Of a stretch of DNA of 64,000 nucleotides, positions 1-11,300 are shown one piece after another (positions within the stretch are counted from its first letter, which is position 1; each line of letters opens with the position of its first letter). This stretch comes from Hoplostethus atlanticus (taxonomy: Eukaryota > Chordata > Actinopteri > Trachichthyiformes > Trachichthyidae), in contig JAXDDX010000002.1 in the NCBI GenBank assembly GCA_034670405.1, positions 8,246,501 to 8,310,500 of the forward strand, in the 5' to 3' direction. The notes under the pieces are model-generated. The model had not been told where the DNA came from, did not search any database, and worked only from the letters and a program-made list of their open reading frames with translations. The position numbers were made by a program, and so were the translations under genes.

Positions 1-211
1 GATATAAGATGGGAAATGACAAAAAATTCTTCTTTCATACCTATAGCTGCATTACAAACACAAATAATTCAAAAATGTCACCATGTTTTCACAGTATGTT
101 TGTCTCATGTCTCTGGGTGGAGGAGCCCTAAAGATCAGATCAGAATGTAGTTCCTGTTTTGTTCCTAGATTCATAACAGCCTGTTGTCGTTGTAGGATCC
201 AGAAGAGAAGA

Positions 212-967
212 ATGATGAACTCCCGCGTGGTTTTTCACCTCACGTGTGTAACCCTGGTGACGCTGTGGTGTCGTGGGGGTCATGCCTCTCCCCTGCTCTA
301 CAACACATCCATGGACGGCAGTGGTGACGAAGGGGAGCTGGAGCTTCTTTTCCCAACCTCCTTCTCCACCCGAGCACCCGTTCACATCACCTCCACTACT
401 GACGCCCCCTCCCTCACCAACACCCTCACCACCACCATGATCCGCCTCAAGGACTTTGTCCTCAGCCGAGTTGTGGACTTCTTGCAGCAGAATCTACTCA
501 TCATCATTGTCGTGACTTCTCTTCTCATTGTCATGGTCTTCATCATCTGCTGTGCCTCTGCCATGAGTCATAAGCGCAAGTTGGAGGCCTACAAGCCCCC
601 TGCTCATCCACCCAGGAAGTATGTGGCAGATAAGTCTGGGGGAGTCAAGAATTCAAGCGACCTCCAGGACGTATCCAGGATGTATGCCGTTGACCACGTC
701 AAGAGGATCCAGACGCAGGCATCCCCCAAGAATCTGCGCATGCCCTCAAAAGCGCTGGTGGGAGAGAAGGGTAGAGACGTCAAGTCATCGCCTCGTCAGG
801 AGGTCAGGAAAGTGAAAGAAGCAGAAGAGGTGGAAAAGAGGAGAGACGAGCCCAAGTACAAAGAGCAGTCGAAGCAAAGAGAGGAGGTGCAGCAGAGCTC
901 CAGTCCCAGCACCAGCTCCAGCCAGCCTGTGGTCTGCACCTGCCATCTCAGGAAGGCCAACCACTAG
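212..967 (+). CDS. tmem119: Transmembrane protein 119
   Basis: A 251-aa type I membrane protein. I chose ATG 212 because a splice acceptor (TTGTAG, ending at 194) lies just upstream and a signal peptide follows at about residues 1-25; the open frame running further upstream is probably intron or 5' UTR. In order: signal peptide, a Ser/Thr-rich ectodomain with an acidic GDEGELE patch (residues 38-44), one membrane helix at about 95-117 (LLIIIVVTSLLIVMVF), then a basic cytoplasmic tail starting SHKRKLEAYKPP, which I recognise as typical of TMEM119. The whole CDS is in one exon. In mammals the protein marks microglia and promotes osteoblast differentiation. Human TMEM119 is about 283 aa, so this copy is shorter in the tail. 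Teleosts carry two paralogues, a and b; I cannot tell which this is. The neighbours iscu and sart3 support the call. Confidence 0.85.
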   Translation: MMNSRVVFHLTCVTLVTLWCRGGHASPLLYNTSMDGSGDEGELELLFPTSFSTRAPVHITSTTDAPSLTNTLTTTMIRLKDFVLSRVVDFLQQNLLIIIVVTSLLIVMVFIICCASAMSHKRKLEAYKPPAHPPRKYVADKSGGVKNSSDLQDVSRMYAVDHVKRIQTQASPKNLRMPSKALVGEKGRDVKSSPRQEVRKVKEAEEVEKRRDEPKYKEQSKQREEVQQSSSPSTSSSQPVVCTCHLRKANH

Positions 968-1031
968 CTGATGATCTTCAAGGCTGCTGTTGACATAAGA
1001 GGTGAAACGTTGGGAATCCAACCATGAAACA

Positions 1032-1037
1032 AATAAA
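1032..1037 (+). promoter_or_regulatory. Candidate polyadenylation signal of tmem119
   Basis: AATAAA lies 65 nt after the tmem119 stop codon. It is the first canonical hexamer downstream, so it would give a very short 3' UTR. It was judged from sequence only, and later sites are possible. Confidence 0.4.
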
Positions 1038-3669
1038 AAGGAGACAGGTTGCTTCATCCAACAGAGATGGGCAAAATACGTCAAATGTATTGTGATGAAA
1101 ATTAAAATTACCTCTTTACAACTTCTCGTAAGAAACATATTCAAGACAAATATAAGCCATATAAAAAAATCATCTTTGAAACGGTGAAATCTAAACATTT
1201 ATGAACATGCTACCTATTGTTTTATCCGAAGCTAAAAACATTCTGCGCCCAAGAAGCTTGGTCCCATTTCCAAGGTTTTGATTCTTCTAGACCTCAATCA
1301 ACCTACACCTGGTACCAGGGTATGCAGCTAGACGGGAATGCAGCCATGGGACTGGATAGAGATCGTATATTTCTTCCAGTTCTAAGTGGCTCCCAGGTCT
1401 ATTTGTCCTCATGTACTGCTGAGGCCTCACGGTGTAAGCCTAGAGTAATCAGGTCGTTGTTTTTATCATCGATTAATCTCATCACTAATATCATAGCACT
1501 GTGCCATTGAAGTAGCATGACATGGGGATATTTTATTTTTTTCAAATGACCAAGAGTTTCTAGTTTGCTGTCTACCAGAAAAATACCAATAATAATAACA
1601 AAAGCAGCTGGGTGCAAATTACAGGATGATTTTTCTTTGCGTGCCAAATAGAAATGACAAAATAGAGACAGAGATTATACGTGTATTTCAAATACATGCA
1701 GAGGAAATATGTATGTCAATCCCCGTCTTTTGAGTTAGTGGGATTGCTAACTCTTGATTGAATCAGCCCGTTATCTAGAACACAATAAGCATTGTGAGGC
1801 TTTTGATCCTTTATTTCCTCCCACAATGCCTCAGTGCTGAAATGATTGTTGTGAAACATTTGATTTGGTCATCACATTGACATTTGTGAAAGTTTGATAA
1901 CTGTTAACTTATAAGACCTTTGGTGCTGTAAATGAAGCAAAATGAGAAGCCAGTAAACTTGATTTAGTCAAAAAATAATCTCATATTTACTTTCTACTTT
2001 CTACTATTAACTTTATTTTGTATTTACATAGTAATATTTCATATCTTATTGTATTTCACTCTGAGGCCCTAATTCACACAGCGGGATACCCAAAACACAA
2101 GTTGCACCTGTGTATTTTCGGCGTAGCTAAAACCATTTCTCTGAATATTTATTCTTGGTGTTAATCTGGATCTGCCTTCAAATGCCAAACACGTTTTGGA
2201 AAACAGGTTTAATTTGTTCTTTGGAGTAAACACTTTGTGAATCAGAGTTCAGGTTTTTCACAAATGAGTAATGAGTAAGATATATATTATATAAGATAGA
2301 TTTTAGGAATATGGTTATTGTTTGTAATATGTTTTTTTTTAATCAACAGTCAAAATGTAAGTACAGGGATGGAGAGTTGGCCTTTTTTTTAACTGGTGTC
2401 ATTGTTTTAATATGGTAACATGACTCATGGAGGCAAAAGCTGAGAGTTTGTTTTTATTTCTCATACTTATCTGATTTTTCTTTTATCGGACATTTGATTT
2501 GATTTAAAATCCATATTACACTGGAGATGAGCATCTGGAAAAAAAAGCTTCAGCTCACTACACCATTACTTATGCTTTTGTGACTATGTATGTGATTTCA
2601 GTTTGTATGATAATTAACAATTTGTTAATGTTTAAATATTCTTTTCTCATTTAAACCCAGATTATTTCCCCTAGAGCTTTCGAGAGAGATGCTTCCTCTG
2701 TAAGTGACTGTTTTCCTTTTTGCTTAAGTTTAATAAAATGGTTGATGGTGATGTATCTGTCATTACTGAAAATGTGTGGTGGAATTGATGGAAACTTGTT
2801 ACATGTTGAAAGACAATTAACTACAGCTTTGGCATTTAACAAGAAACCTAAGAAAGAAAGGCAGGAAAGTGGAAAAAAAGAGAACAACAAAAAACAAGAA
2901 ACCTAACTACAAGAGACCTAAGATTAGAAATGGCGAGAGAGAGAGAGAGTGGAAAAGAGAGGATGCTAGCTACATGCACATTATGTATAACTTTGGAACC
3001 TGTCATTTTGAGCTAAATCCACCAAGAATCATATGTGGCTATTTTTAAGACACTTACCCAATCAGATTTCGAATATTTGTTTTCTTAAGACATAAATTCT
3101 ACAATTTCTTGTGAATTGACATTTCTATTTACAATTTGGAAGTGGGCGCACAGGCATGTGCACACACACACATATAGTAACACCAGTAGTGTGTCGGTGT
3201 CTGATGACATGTCTATGATTGGCCTCGGTAAGGTTAGTTGGCACCACAATGTAATGTCCTACCCAAAGACAGCAAAAGGCACTAGAGCCTAGAGATGACT
3301 AGAGCCGTTTGTCCTTCCCCTGGCTACTGTACAGGATTCTATAAATATTTCAACAGCAGTCACCAGATACATGGAGCACGTTGCTCCAAAACATAAGATG
3401 ATGTATTTCCTATGAAGATCTTGGAGACACTGATTTGTTTTAACAGGGTAAAACCTCAGATCTTTATTTCAAATAACTTTTAGGGGTCTGATGTGTCGAA
3501 CCACCGAGTGATTACAATTTAATGCTGCCCTCATGTGACCATTCCAAGGACCTACCAGTCATCGTGTCACCAGATTTATGTTGATGACGTTGCTTTAAAA
3601 CTAAACTTCACCATTTACGTTTTGATATGGTTATTCTCTTTATAAGTGCCAGGTAACTGACCATCATGT

Positions 3670-4068
3670 ATGAATGAACTCCCCACTGATGTCAGGACAG
3701 CAGAGTCGCTGCCCATCTTTCAGGAAACACTACCCTGACCCTTCCTCTTAGCCATGCCTATTTGTCGTCAATTATGTGTCTGAGCTCTTGTTTATTGTCT
3801 CTTGTTCATTTGATACACTTATTTGTCTTAGCTCTTGTTTATTTGATTCTCTTATTTGTCTCATTTGTTTAAGATAAAGTAGGTTGCTAACTTATTGCAC
3901 TCTTACCTTAACACTAGTTATGCTCTTAGTTGCTTGTTTAGGAAGGAAATGCACTTACGATTTCTGGTGACTAGTAGTTTTCTTGCCTACCTATGTTGAA
4001 TGCACTTATTGTAAGTCGCTTTGGATAAAAGCGTCTGCTAAATGACTGTAATGTAATGTAATGTATTG
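3670..4068 (+). mobile_element. 5'-truncated LINE (L2/CR1-like) 3' end
   Basis: A short open stretch at 3670-3740 encodes NELPTDVRTAESLPIF, which resembles the C-terminal end of non-LTR retrotransposon ORF2 (pattern NELPxxVRxAxSLxxF), and then meets a stop. Downstream comes the tail AAGTCGCTTTGGATAAAAGC with GTCTGCTAAATGACTG, ending in a (TGTAA) microsatellite at about 4044-4068. That tail recurs in teleost genomes and is typical of LINE or LINE-mobilised SINE 3' ends. Family naming is from memory. The 5' limit is uncertain. Confidence 0.6.
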
Positions 4069-4961
4069 TTAAAACCCATGAAAATATGATTACAAATCTC
4101 ATTTCATGTTGGAAAAAACCCCAAAACAACTGAAACTATTGAATAAAAAGCGACAGTTTGATCGGCATAATCACCAGGTATTCAGAGTGTCAACTTACCG
4201 AGGAGCAAACATCAAAGATGAAGGCAGAACAGCGGAAAAGCAAGCGTATCCTTGTAGTGGCTGAAACGTGAGACCTGAAAGAGCCTTGCACTAGGGTCAG
4301 ATTCCCTGCTCTTTTGTCAACAAGGTGCTATACAATTCTGGAAAATACTACCCCTCCACTTTCACTCTTCCCACCAGGTGACAGGAAGGCACACGGCCAC
4401 AGGACCACCCAACAAGGCTTTGTCAGAGGCCTGCTTGCTACGTTCATCTTCAGCCTCGAGTTAGCCCACAGGAGCCTCCACCTTCCTCTACCTCAGATAA
4501 GGGAATATTTAGGACTGTGTCTCTTTTGTACAACTCGTATTTCAGAAATTCCTGGTATATGCATTTTTACCCTCAGTGTTTGTCAAAGAAGGAGGAGCTA
4601 TCAAACAATTTGGATGGTGAAGAGGATCCAGAATAGGTAATACAGCACCTTAAGGCTATCGTTAAACTTTGATGAGCATCTGCTTGGAATTCTTAACAGC
4701 AGTGGTTATCGTTAGAGACAGCGCAACATGTAAGAGCGACTGGAAAACCAGCCCGCCAGTCTCTTAGGAGGAGCAGATAATACAGCCATAGAAGAATGGT
4801 AAGTGATGTCCTGTAGACGATAGAGCCTCAATGCTTTATTCTAAATTGTTTGATGTTTGTTGGTGAAGGTGAGACTTGTGTAAATCTAAATGTTTATATA
4901 ACGTAGCCATCTGATGTTCCTCTCATGTCGTCTTGTCCTCCCTCCTCCTCCACAGTGAGTC

Positions 4962-6405
4962 ATGCCTTGGTGCCGATGTGGTGTCCTACTGGTTCTGTGT
5001 GTCTGTCCTCTAGCATGCCTAGTGACTTCTCCCTGTCCCCCTGGCTGCTGCTGTCCTCACCCAGGGCTGTTGGTCCTTTGTGAGTCCCTGGGCCTCAGGT
5101 CCTTTCCTCCCTCGGTCCCTCTCGGTACCTCAGCCCTATCTGTGGCCAGAAACCAGCTTTGTAACATAGACCACCTACTCCGGCCCTTCTCTGGCCTGCA
5201 GGAACTCAGCCTCAGTCATAACCAGCTGGTTCGGTTCCCTCGTGGCCTGCCATCAAGCCTCGAGACCCTGCAGCTGCAAGAGAACCGCATCACCTATATC
5301 ACCTCCAGCGCCATGCGGCAACTGGGGAACCTCACTCGCCTGGATTTGGAGGACAACCGCATTCGTGCCATCCAGCCTGGAGCGCTTCAGGGCCTTGAGA
5401 AGCTGGAGGTGTTGACATTGAAGGGTAACCAACTGACAAGCTTGCCTCTGAATCTTCCACCCTCACTGACCCACTTAGACCTCTCAGCTAACTGCATCTC
5501 TGCCCTGGACCTACCCTCGCTGTCTGCATTGGTCAACCTTCAGGTTCTGAAGATCAACAGCAACTGCTTGCGTTCGGTCCCGGAGAACGCCTTTGACAGC
5601 CTACCACGTCTCCGATCTGTAGACCTCACAAACAATCTGTGGGTGTGTGAGTGTGATATTTTGTATCTTTACCGATGGCTACTGAGTGGTAGGCTGAAGA
5701 TGGCCACTGACCTGGTGTGCACTGAGCCAGTTCATCTTGCTCACCGTCTGCTGCTGAACCTGTCTGTCATGGCTATCTGTCCCCGTGTGCTGAAGCCAAA
5801 CGAGAGAATCCACCAGCTTGGCTTCACATCTAGACTGGAGAGTAAGTCTGATACCTCTACAGTGAAACCCCACACAACCTGGTTTCCAATACTCATTTGT
5901 AAAGAGGGATTTGGGAGGTCTGACTGATGGTTCATCAAAATCAAAGGAAATAACCACCACCGTTGGACTCCTTTCTGAAGTTCATAATATTCTTCAGGAT
6001 GTTCCCAGGACTCGTATATTACCTGAACACTTCTCTTTAGAAACTCTTAGCTATGAGGAATGTTTGTCCCTCAATACAACACCATCAGAAACCCCACCTC
6101 ATGTTAAAACCACTACTTCTATTCTCAAAGACGAACCAAGATGCCTAGACACCACCACAGGACGGTACCCTCTGAGCAATTCAACCTCTGTTGTAAGCAT
6201 GGAGTCCCTGCTTCCCACGAACAAGGCTGGCCCCTTGCCTACACTCGACTCCAGACCATTCACTCAGGCCTCTTCAGCGGTCATAGCCCTGTTGGCTGTA
6301 TTATGTGTGCTGGTGGCTCTCCTAATGCTGGCAGTGCTGTTAGTACTGAAAAAGGTGCTCATGCACCAACAGAGGGTGGCTCCACTTCAACAATCTTCAA
6401 GATAA
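4962..6405 (+). CDS. Leucine-rich-repeat single-pass membrane protein, unnamed
   Basis: I do not recognise a named orthologue. ATG 4962 sits 7 nt after a good splice acceptor. Order: signal peptide (1-23), Cys-rich LRRNT (Cys 25, 29-31, 40), about eight LRRs (41-225; motifs LQELSLSHNQL, LTRLDLEDNRI), LRRCT with the CxC pair (NNLWVCECD), a Thr/Ser/Pro-rich stalk, one C-terminal membrane helix and a short basic tail (LKKVLMHQQR). The frame changes between LRRCT and stalk. A donor at 5842 (GAGA|GTAAGT) and an acceptor ending at 5980 (CTTTCTGAAG) restore it as a phase-1 intron of 139 nt, giving exons 4962-5841 and 5981-6405 and 434 aa. A one-base frameshift at 5866-5926 is the alternative. The architecture suggests a cell-surface adhesion or signalling receptor. 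It lies between tmem119 and iscu, where I recall no LRR gene in mammals. The 3' end converges on iscu. Confidence 0.75.
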
Positions 6406-6844
6406 CAAACTCCTGAGAAATGAAAGTTGTTTTTTTAATTTAAATCTGGAGCACAGACGACTGTAAAACATTGTGTCTTAACCATTTAATTCTCCATTTA
6501 ATTCTCCATAAGTATGAGACAAGTACATGCACAGAATCCTGTATTCTCTATTAGATGTGTTATGCTCTACATGTCTAATTAATGTGTACTGATCTATAAG
6601 TGCATTCCTCCTACAGGGAGCACTGAGTTTATACACACAGTAAGCCAAATAAAGCTTGAATGCCAAAAATTATACACAACAAATACACCTCAAATTATAA
6701 TCAACCTTTTCAGACTTTCTAGTGTGTGTGACGCTCAAGCGGTGTCAGACCTGATGTTTCTCTATGGTAACCAATCTGCCCACCAAAGCTGTGATGTATA
6801 ATTACAATGCTCCTGTTGAGATACGACAGTAAATAACCCTGACA
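6406..6844. other. Convergent 3' intergenic spacer, LRR gene and iscu
   Basis: A 439-bp AT-rich spacer that must hold the 3' UTRs of both convergent genes. A 13-bp unit is duplicated in tandem near 6481-6505 (ATTTAATTCTCC twice); read on the minus strand it gives two ATTAAA-type hexamers that could serve iscu. I see no additional gene. Confidence 0.5.
6648..6653 (+). promoter_or_regulatory. Candidate polyadenylation signal of the LRR gene
   Basis: AATAAA lies 243 nt after the LRR gene stop and 192 nt before the iscu stop on the other strand, so the two convergent 3' ends are close or overlap. Confidence 0.45.
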
Positions 6845-7837
6845 CTAACTGTTGGCTTTCACACTCTCCTCCTTCTTGTCGTGTTGTTGTTTGATTCTGT
6901 AGTCAGACAGTGCTGCCTTTATGGCGTCTTCTGCAAGCACTACAAAAAAAAAGGAGTGGGAAGGTTACAGAAACAATATGAGCATGGATTCAACCCTGCA
7001 CTAAACTGGGCTAGCAATGTACTTAGAGTATACCAGCTTGGTTGACCTTTATGGGTTGAACTTACTAGAGCAATGAAGCTTGACTGGAGGAAGGCAGAGT
7101 TCTTTGGCAATGTCTGTGTTCTTGATCTGCAGAGCTTCGTCGATCTGCGGGACAAGACATAGAATAACCAAAAACCCACCAAACCAAAAAAATAAATTTA
7201 AAAAATGCAGCATTTGTAAACAATGACGCAACCTACTGATTTCCCCTTCACCCACTCAGTTACTAGAGAACTGGAGGCAATAGCGGAGCCGCAGCCAAAC
7301 GTCTTGAACCTTGCGTCCACAATCTTACCGTCTTCATCGACTTGGATCTGTAAATAATCACAAGTCGCACTCATTTCACAATGTGACGGGAGTAAGACGT
7401 TGGACGAGGACTAACACCGAAGCTTTTGACCTACAAACCTGAAGTTTCATCACGTCGCCACAGGCCGGTGCACCCACCAATCCAGTCCCCACGTTTTTGG
7501 CGTTTTTGTCTAAGGAACCCACATTTCTTGGGTTCTCATAGTGGTCAACCACCTTCAGACGAAACGAAAAACACACAGGCCTTTGTTAGTGTAGTTCTTA
7601 GTGTGGATTGTAACGTTACAGGGTTGTACCTTCACTTAGTCTGGCAAAAACAATCACACAGAGAAGCGATGACGTTATACATGGCTTAGTTCAGTTCACG
7701 CGAAACACAGTTTGAAAAGACAATAAATGAGTTACCTTTTTGTGATATGAACAAATTGCATTTATTTCCGGGCTGAATAACCTTCTGCCAAACAACAGCA
7801 GCGGGGACAAACACTTCCGTAAAGCGACCATCGCCAT
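6845..7837 (-). CDS. iscu: Iron-sulfur cluster assembly scaffold ISCU, mitochondrial
   Basis: Five coding exons on the minus strand: 7837-7736, 7552-7439, 7347-7237, 7144-7066, 6939-6845. Joined they give 501 nt, 166 aa (human 167). Residues 1-34 form a basic, Arg-containing mitochondrial targeting sequence ending SYHKK. The core then reads [20 protein letters not shown], nearly invariant in the family. Cluster ligands Cys65, Cys91 and Cys134 sit exactly four residues before human Cys69, Cys95 and Cys138. LPPVK (127-131) is the site for the HSPA9/HSC20 chaperone pair, and Met136 matches the Met140 associated with frataxin dependence. The protein is the scaffold on which NFS1-ISD11-frataxin builds [2Fe-2S] clusters in the matrix. 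A second Met codon at 7829-7831 could also start it. It is head-to-head with sart3 (485 bp) and convergent with the LRR gene. No defects seen. Confidence 0.95.
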
Positions 7838-8322
7838 GTTCAGTTCAGTTCAGACAGACGACGCTTAACGGAAACCGACGAGTAAAGCCGAGGGGACCCG
7901 TGGCCAATGGCGAATTTCTCTGGTCTGTTTTGTTGACAAACAGGCGACGTTTCACCAAAGAAGCCTCACAGAGCCCCTAGCGGCTAGCACTATCCAGGAC
8001 AAATTAGAAATACGCTGTAGCAAATCAAAGTGGATCAGATATCATTAAGGTATGTACACTAACTAATATATTAGTGTAGTAGTCAGAGCAGAGGCAGTTG
8101 AGGTTGCTAAGAGGTGGCATGTAGGCTGTCACGCACAAGGAGCTCACAGCAAAATGCGTTAGATTTTTTTAAACTGAAGATGAGAAATGGTAAACAGCGG
8201 TCATTAAAACTAACTAGGGATCAGCGGCGAGGCACTGACAGGCTCCACCTCTTAGGATACTACTGCCAGTACTGGCTAGTGCCGATTTGTTAGGTTGTTA
8301 CCAGGCAGACAGTCTTTCCAAC
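7838..8322. promoter_or_regulatory. Shared iscu/sart3 bidirectional promoter region
   Basis: The 485 bp between the two start codons serve divergent genes and hold no other ORF of note. An inverted CCAAT context (GGCCAATGG at 7902-7910) and several CpG-containing words (GACGACGC, CCGACGAG, GGCGAC) lie closer to iscu, as expected for a housekeeping promoter without a clear TATA box. Transcription start sites were not determined. Confidence 0.6.
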
Positions 8323-11300
8323 ATGGCAGCGTCAAGCAACGCAGAGGAAACGCAGTTGCAAGATATGGAGGAAGATGCAGGGATGGAAAGAGAGATGGAC
8401 TCAGATGAGGAGGAAGGCATGGGTGTCGAAAATTCAGATGACGAAGAGGACGATTCGTCAGAGGATGAGAAAGAAAATGAAGCCGAGATCCAACGTTTGG
8501 AGGAGCAGGTAACACCTAGCTAGCCTAGTTAACGTTAACTAACGTTAGCTAACTATCATAACGGCTAACGTTAGCTAGTCAGAATGAATGGGTGCTAAAC
8601 ACATGAGCTAACTGTTAGCCAGCAACGACAGAGCAACAACCTCAAAACTACGAACTCTGTATTGGGGTGTAATAGAAATGTAATACGTAGGTATTGTTAA
8701 TCAAAACAACCAAATGAGCGCGCATTACACCGTGACAATATAATTCACATAGCTAACGTCACTAGCTGCTCAGCTAATCTTTGACGACGCTAATGGTTGT
8801 TATTCTCAATACCCACCCGCCCTTTTTACTCAAGCATGGCTGTGTGGAGTGGAGTAGAGTAGCCACAAAATATGTATTGTACCAACCATTTTGGCTGCCA
8901 CTGTATACGTTACATTATTACGTGTGATTGATAACGTCTGATTAAAAGCATGTAATGTTATTCATCATTATTGAATCTGTTGCATTAACTCGTATGTGTC
9001 ACTGCCTTCATTTGCTTTAGTCATTGCTTCTAGACCACGTAGGGATAACAAGGATATATTTTGTTATATTGAACCAAGTTGTTCTAATTTACCTCTTTCT
9101 TTGTGTGATTTTTTCAGCTGTCAATCAATGCTTTTGACTACAATTGTCACGTGGATCTCATCAAACTGCTAAGGCAGGAGGGAGAGCTGTTTCGTCTGCG
9201 TAGGGCTAGGCAGAAGATGAGTGAGCTTTTCCCACTCACTGAAGGTTGGTGTATGTCTTGTGTTTTGGTCAGGGGAGTCATTGTTTCTCCAAATTTACTG
9301 AAACCTCAGTTTGACTTTTCCTGCAGAGATCTGGCTAGACTGGCTCAAGGATGAGATCCGCCTGAGTGAGGAGGAGCCTAACCGAGAGAAAGTCTATGAA
9401 CTTTTTGAGAAGGCTGTGAAAGACTATATATGTGAGTGCATTACAGAACTGTTACTGCCTTTTGATTTGACATGCTGTGCATCGTTGTGTGAGCTTAACA
9501 TTTAGTAACTTTTCTTTACACCCAGGTCCAGATATCTGGCTTGAATATGCCCAGTACACAATTGGTGGCATGGGATCACCTGGTGGGATAGACAAGGTGC
9601 GAGCCATCTTTGAGAGAGCCCTGACAGCCGTGGGGCTTCATGTGACCAAGGGAGAGACTGTGTGGGAGGCCTACAGGGAGTTTGAGAATGCCTTGCTGTC
9701 CACAGTACAGGTTTGAGTTTCCTTCAATAGCATTGATCACACCATTCATCATTCATACACCCCCTCTTAGAACATTTTAGAATATTATAAAAATAGGTAT
9801 AGGCAATAGGTGCTGTAAAACTCAGAGGCATACCCATCAACTTGTCTCTGTTTCTCAGGTTAATGTTGTACCAAAGCATGATTTTGATTTGTGGACGTCC
9901 ATTGTTACTCAGAGTAAAAAATACACACTTGGTGCTACACAAAATAGGCTTTTCCTGAATTTTCACACCATTTTCTCTCCTTCCTTTCTTCTCAGCCTCC
10001 CGCTGGCAGGATTCCCACTAGTGAGGAGCAGGAGCTGCTGAAGACTCAGATTGAGCGCATCCATACACTGTTCCGCCGCCAGTTGGCCATCCCCTTAATG
10101 GGTATGGATCCCACCTCCTCTGTCCAGAGGGGCTTCTGTAAAATGTTGAGGATTTCTATTGTGGGATGGAATCACGTCATGGCTCACCAGGGAAACTGAA
10201 TGGCTCCCTTTTTTTAAAAGATCGTTCAAGACACGGGGGTCATGCACTGCTAATGTGGCCATGTGGGATAAGTTGAGTACCGCACAGCTGTGGTGTGGCT
10301 TTTGGAAAGCTGTACAGGTTTACAAAGAGAACACTCCTCTGTAAGCCCAATGCCACAGTCCCTGACCAGCCTTTCAGCTAACTGCAGGACTAGACTAGAG
10401 ATAGCCAGATGGTCTGGCATTGTCTACATTTTTTTTTCTGACCCAGCTGAACGGACACCAGAGCCATTCCTGGAACGGCTCAGCCTCTTTTCAATAACCC
10501 GTGCCAGCATTTTGGTTATAATCCTTCCTTATCTGAACATGTCACTTGCTGACCTTTGTCCCCTTACAAGATTATGGCACAAAGAAAAGGCAGAATATAT
10601 GAAAACATTTTCAAATGTAGCTTTTCTGCAATACACATTGGTGTAACTCCTAAATCTAAACTTTTGATGTTTGATGTTTTCCTTCTTTTCCATATTGTAA
10701 CACTGGTTTAGCTTTATTGATAATGTTGAGATAAGGAGAAATGATCACTCAAATTGAGAGAATTGTGCTTTTTTGCAGACATGGAGGCTACCTATGCAGA
10801 GTATGAGGAGTGGTCTGAACAGGGGGTGCCTGAGACAGTCGCAAATCAGTACAAAAGGGCCCTGCAGCAGATGGAGAAGCGCAAGGCTTTTGAAGAGACA
10901 CTGGTACCTATCTTACAATGACACTTCCTGTTTTTCTTTTTTAAATTCTCTATCTAGAATAACATCAGTTATTGCTAACCATGTATTAGTCTGGTTTTGT
11001 CATCTTCATACTTGATATGTGACTTGATTGTTGTGGATAGTCATTACAATGTCCTTGTTATATGCCAATGTCTTGCTGCAGCTGGTAGCTGAGCCCCCCA
11101 AGCTGGCTGAGTATCAGACCTGCATTGACTATGAGCTAAAGGATGGCGATCCGGCACGGATCCAGATTAGCTTCGAGCGAGCGTTGGCAGAGAACTGCCT
11201 GGTACCAGACATGTGGGCAAAATACACCACCTATCTTGTGAGTACTGTCCTCCCCCACAGCATCCAGCTGTGTTGGGTTCCCTTTATTTAAGTGCAGTGA

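Larger units (their letters stand above)
968..4961. other. Intergenic region between tmem119 and the LRR gene
   Basis: About 4 kb of AT-rich sequence. I see no gene in it. It contains a short GA run (2936-2953), a small CA run near 3161 and a LINE 3' relic (3670-4068). Close to the LRR gene, a good splice donor (ATG|GTAAGT at about 4797-4805) pairs with a polypyrimidine acceptor (CTCCTCCTCCACAG ending at 4955), so a non-coding first exon of that gene probably ends at 4799. The open frame at 4314-4640 begins with TTG, has no recognisable domain and is not annotated as a gene. Confidence 0.55.

Noticed and set aside
4314..4640. 108-codon open frame upstream of the LRR gene
   Set aside because: It starts at TTG, has no domain, and lies in AT-rich intergenic DNA, partly where a non-coding first exon may sit.
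10290..10646. 118-codon open frame in sart3 intron 5
   Set aside because: It starts at GTG, lies in an intron with good flanking splice sites, and has no domain.
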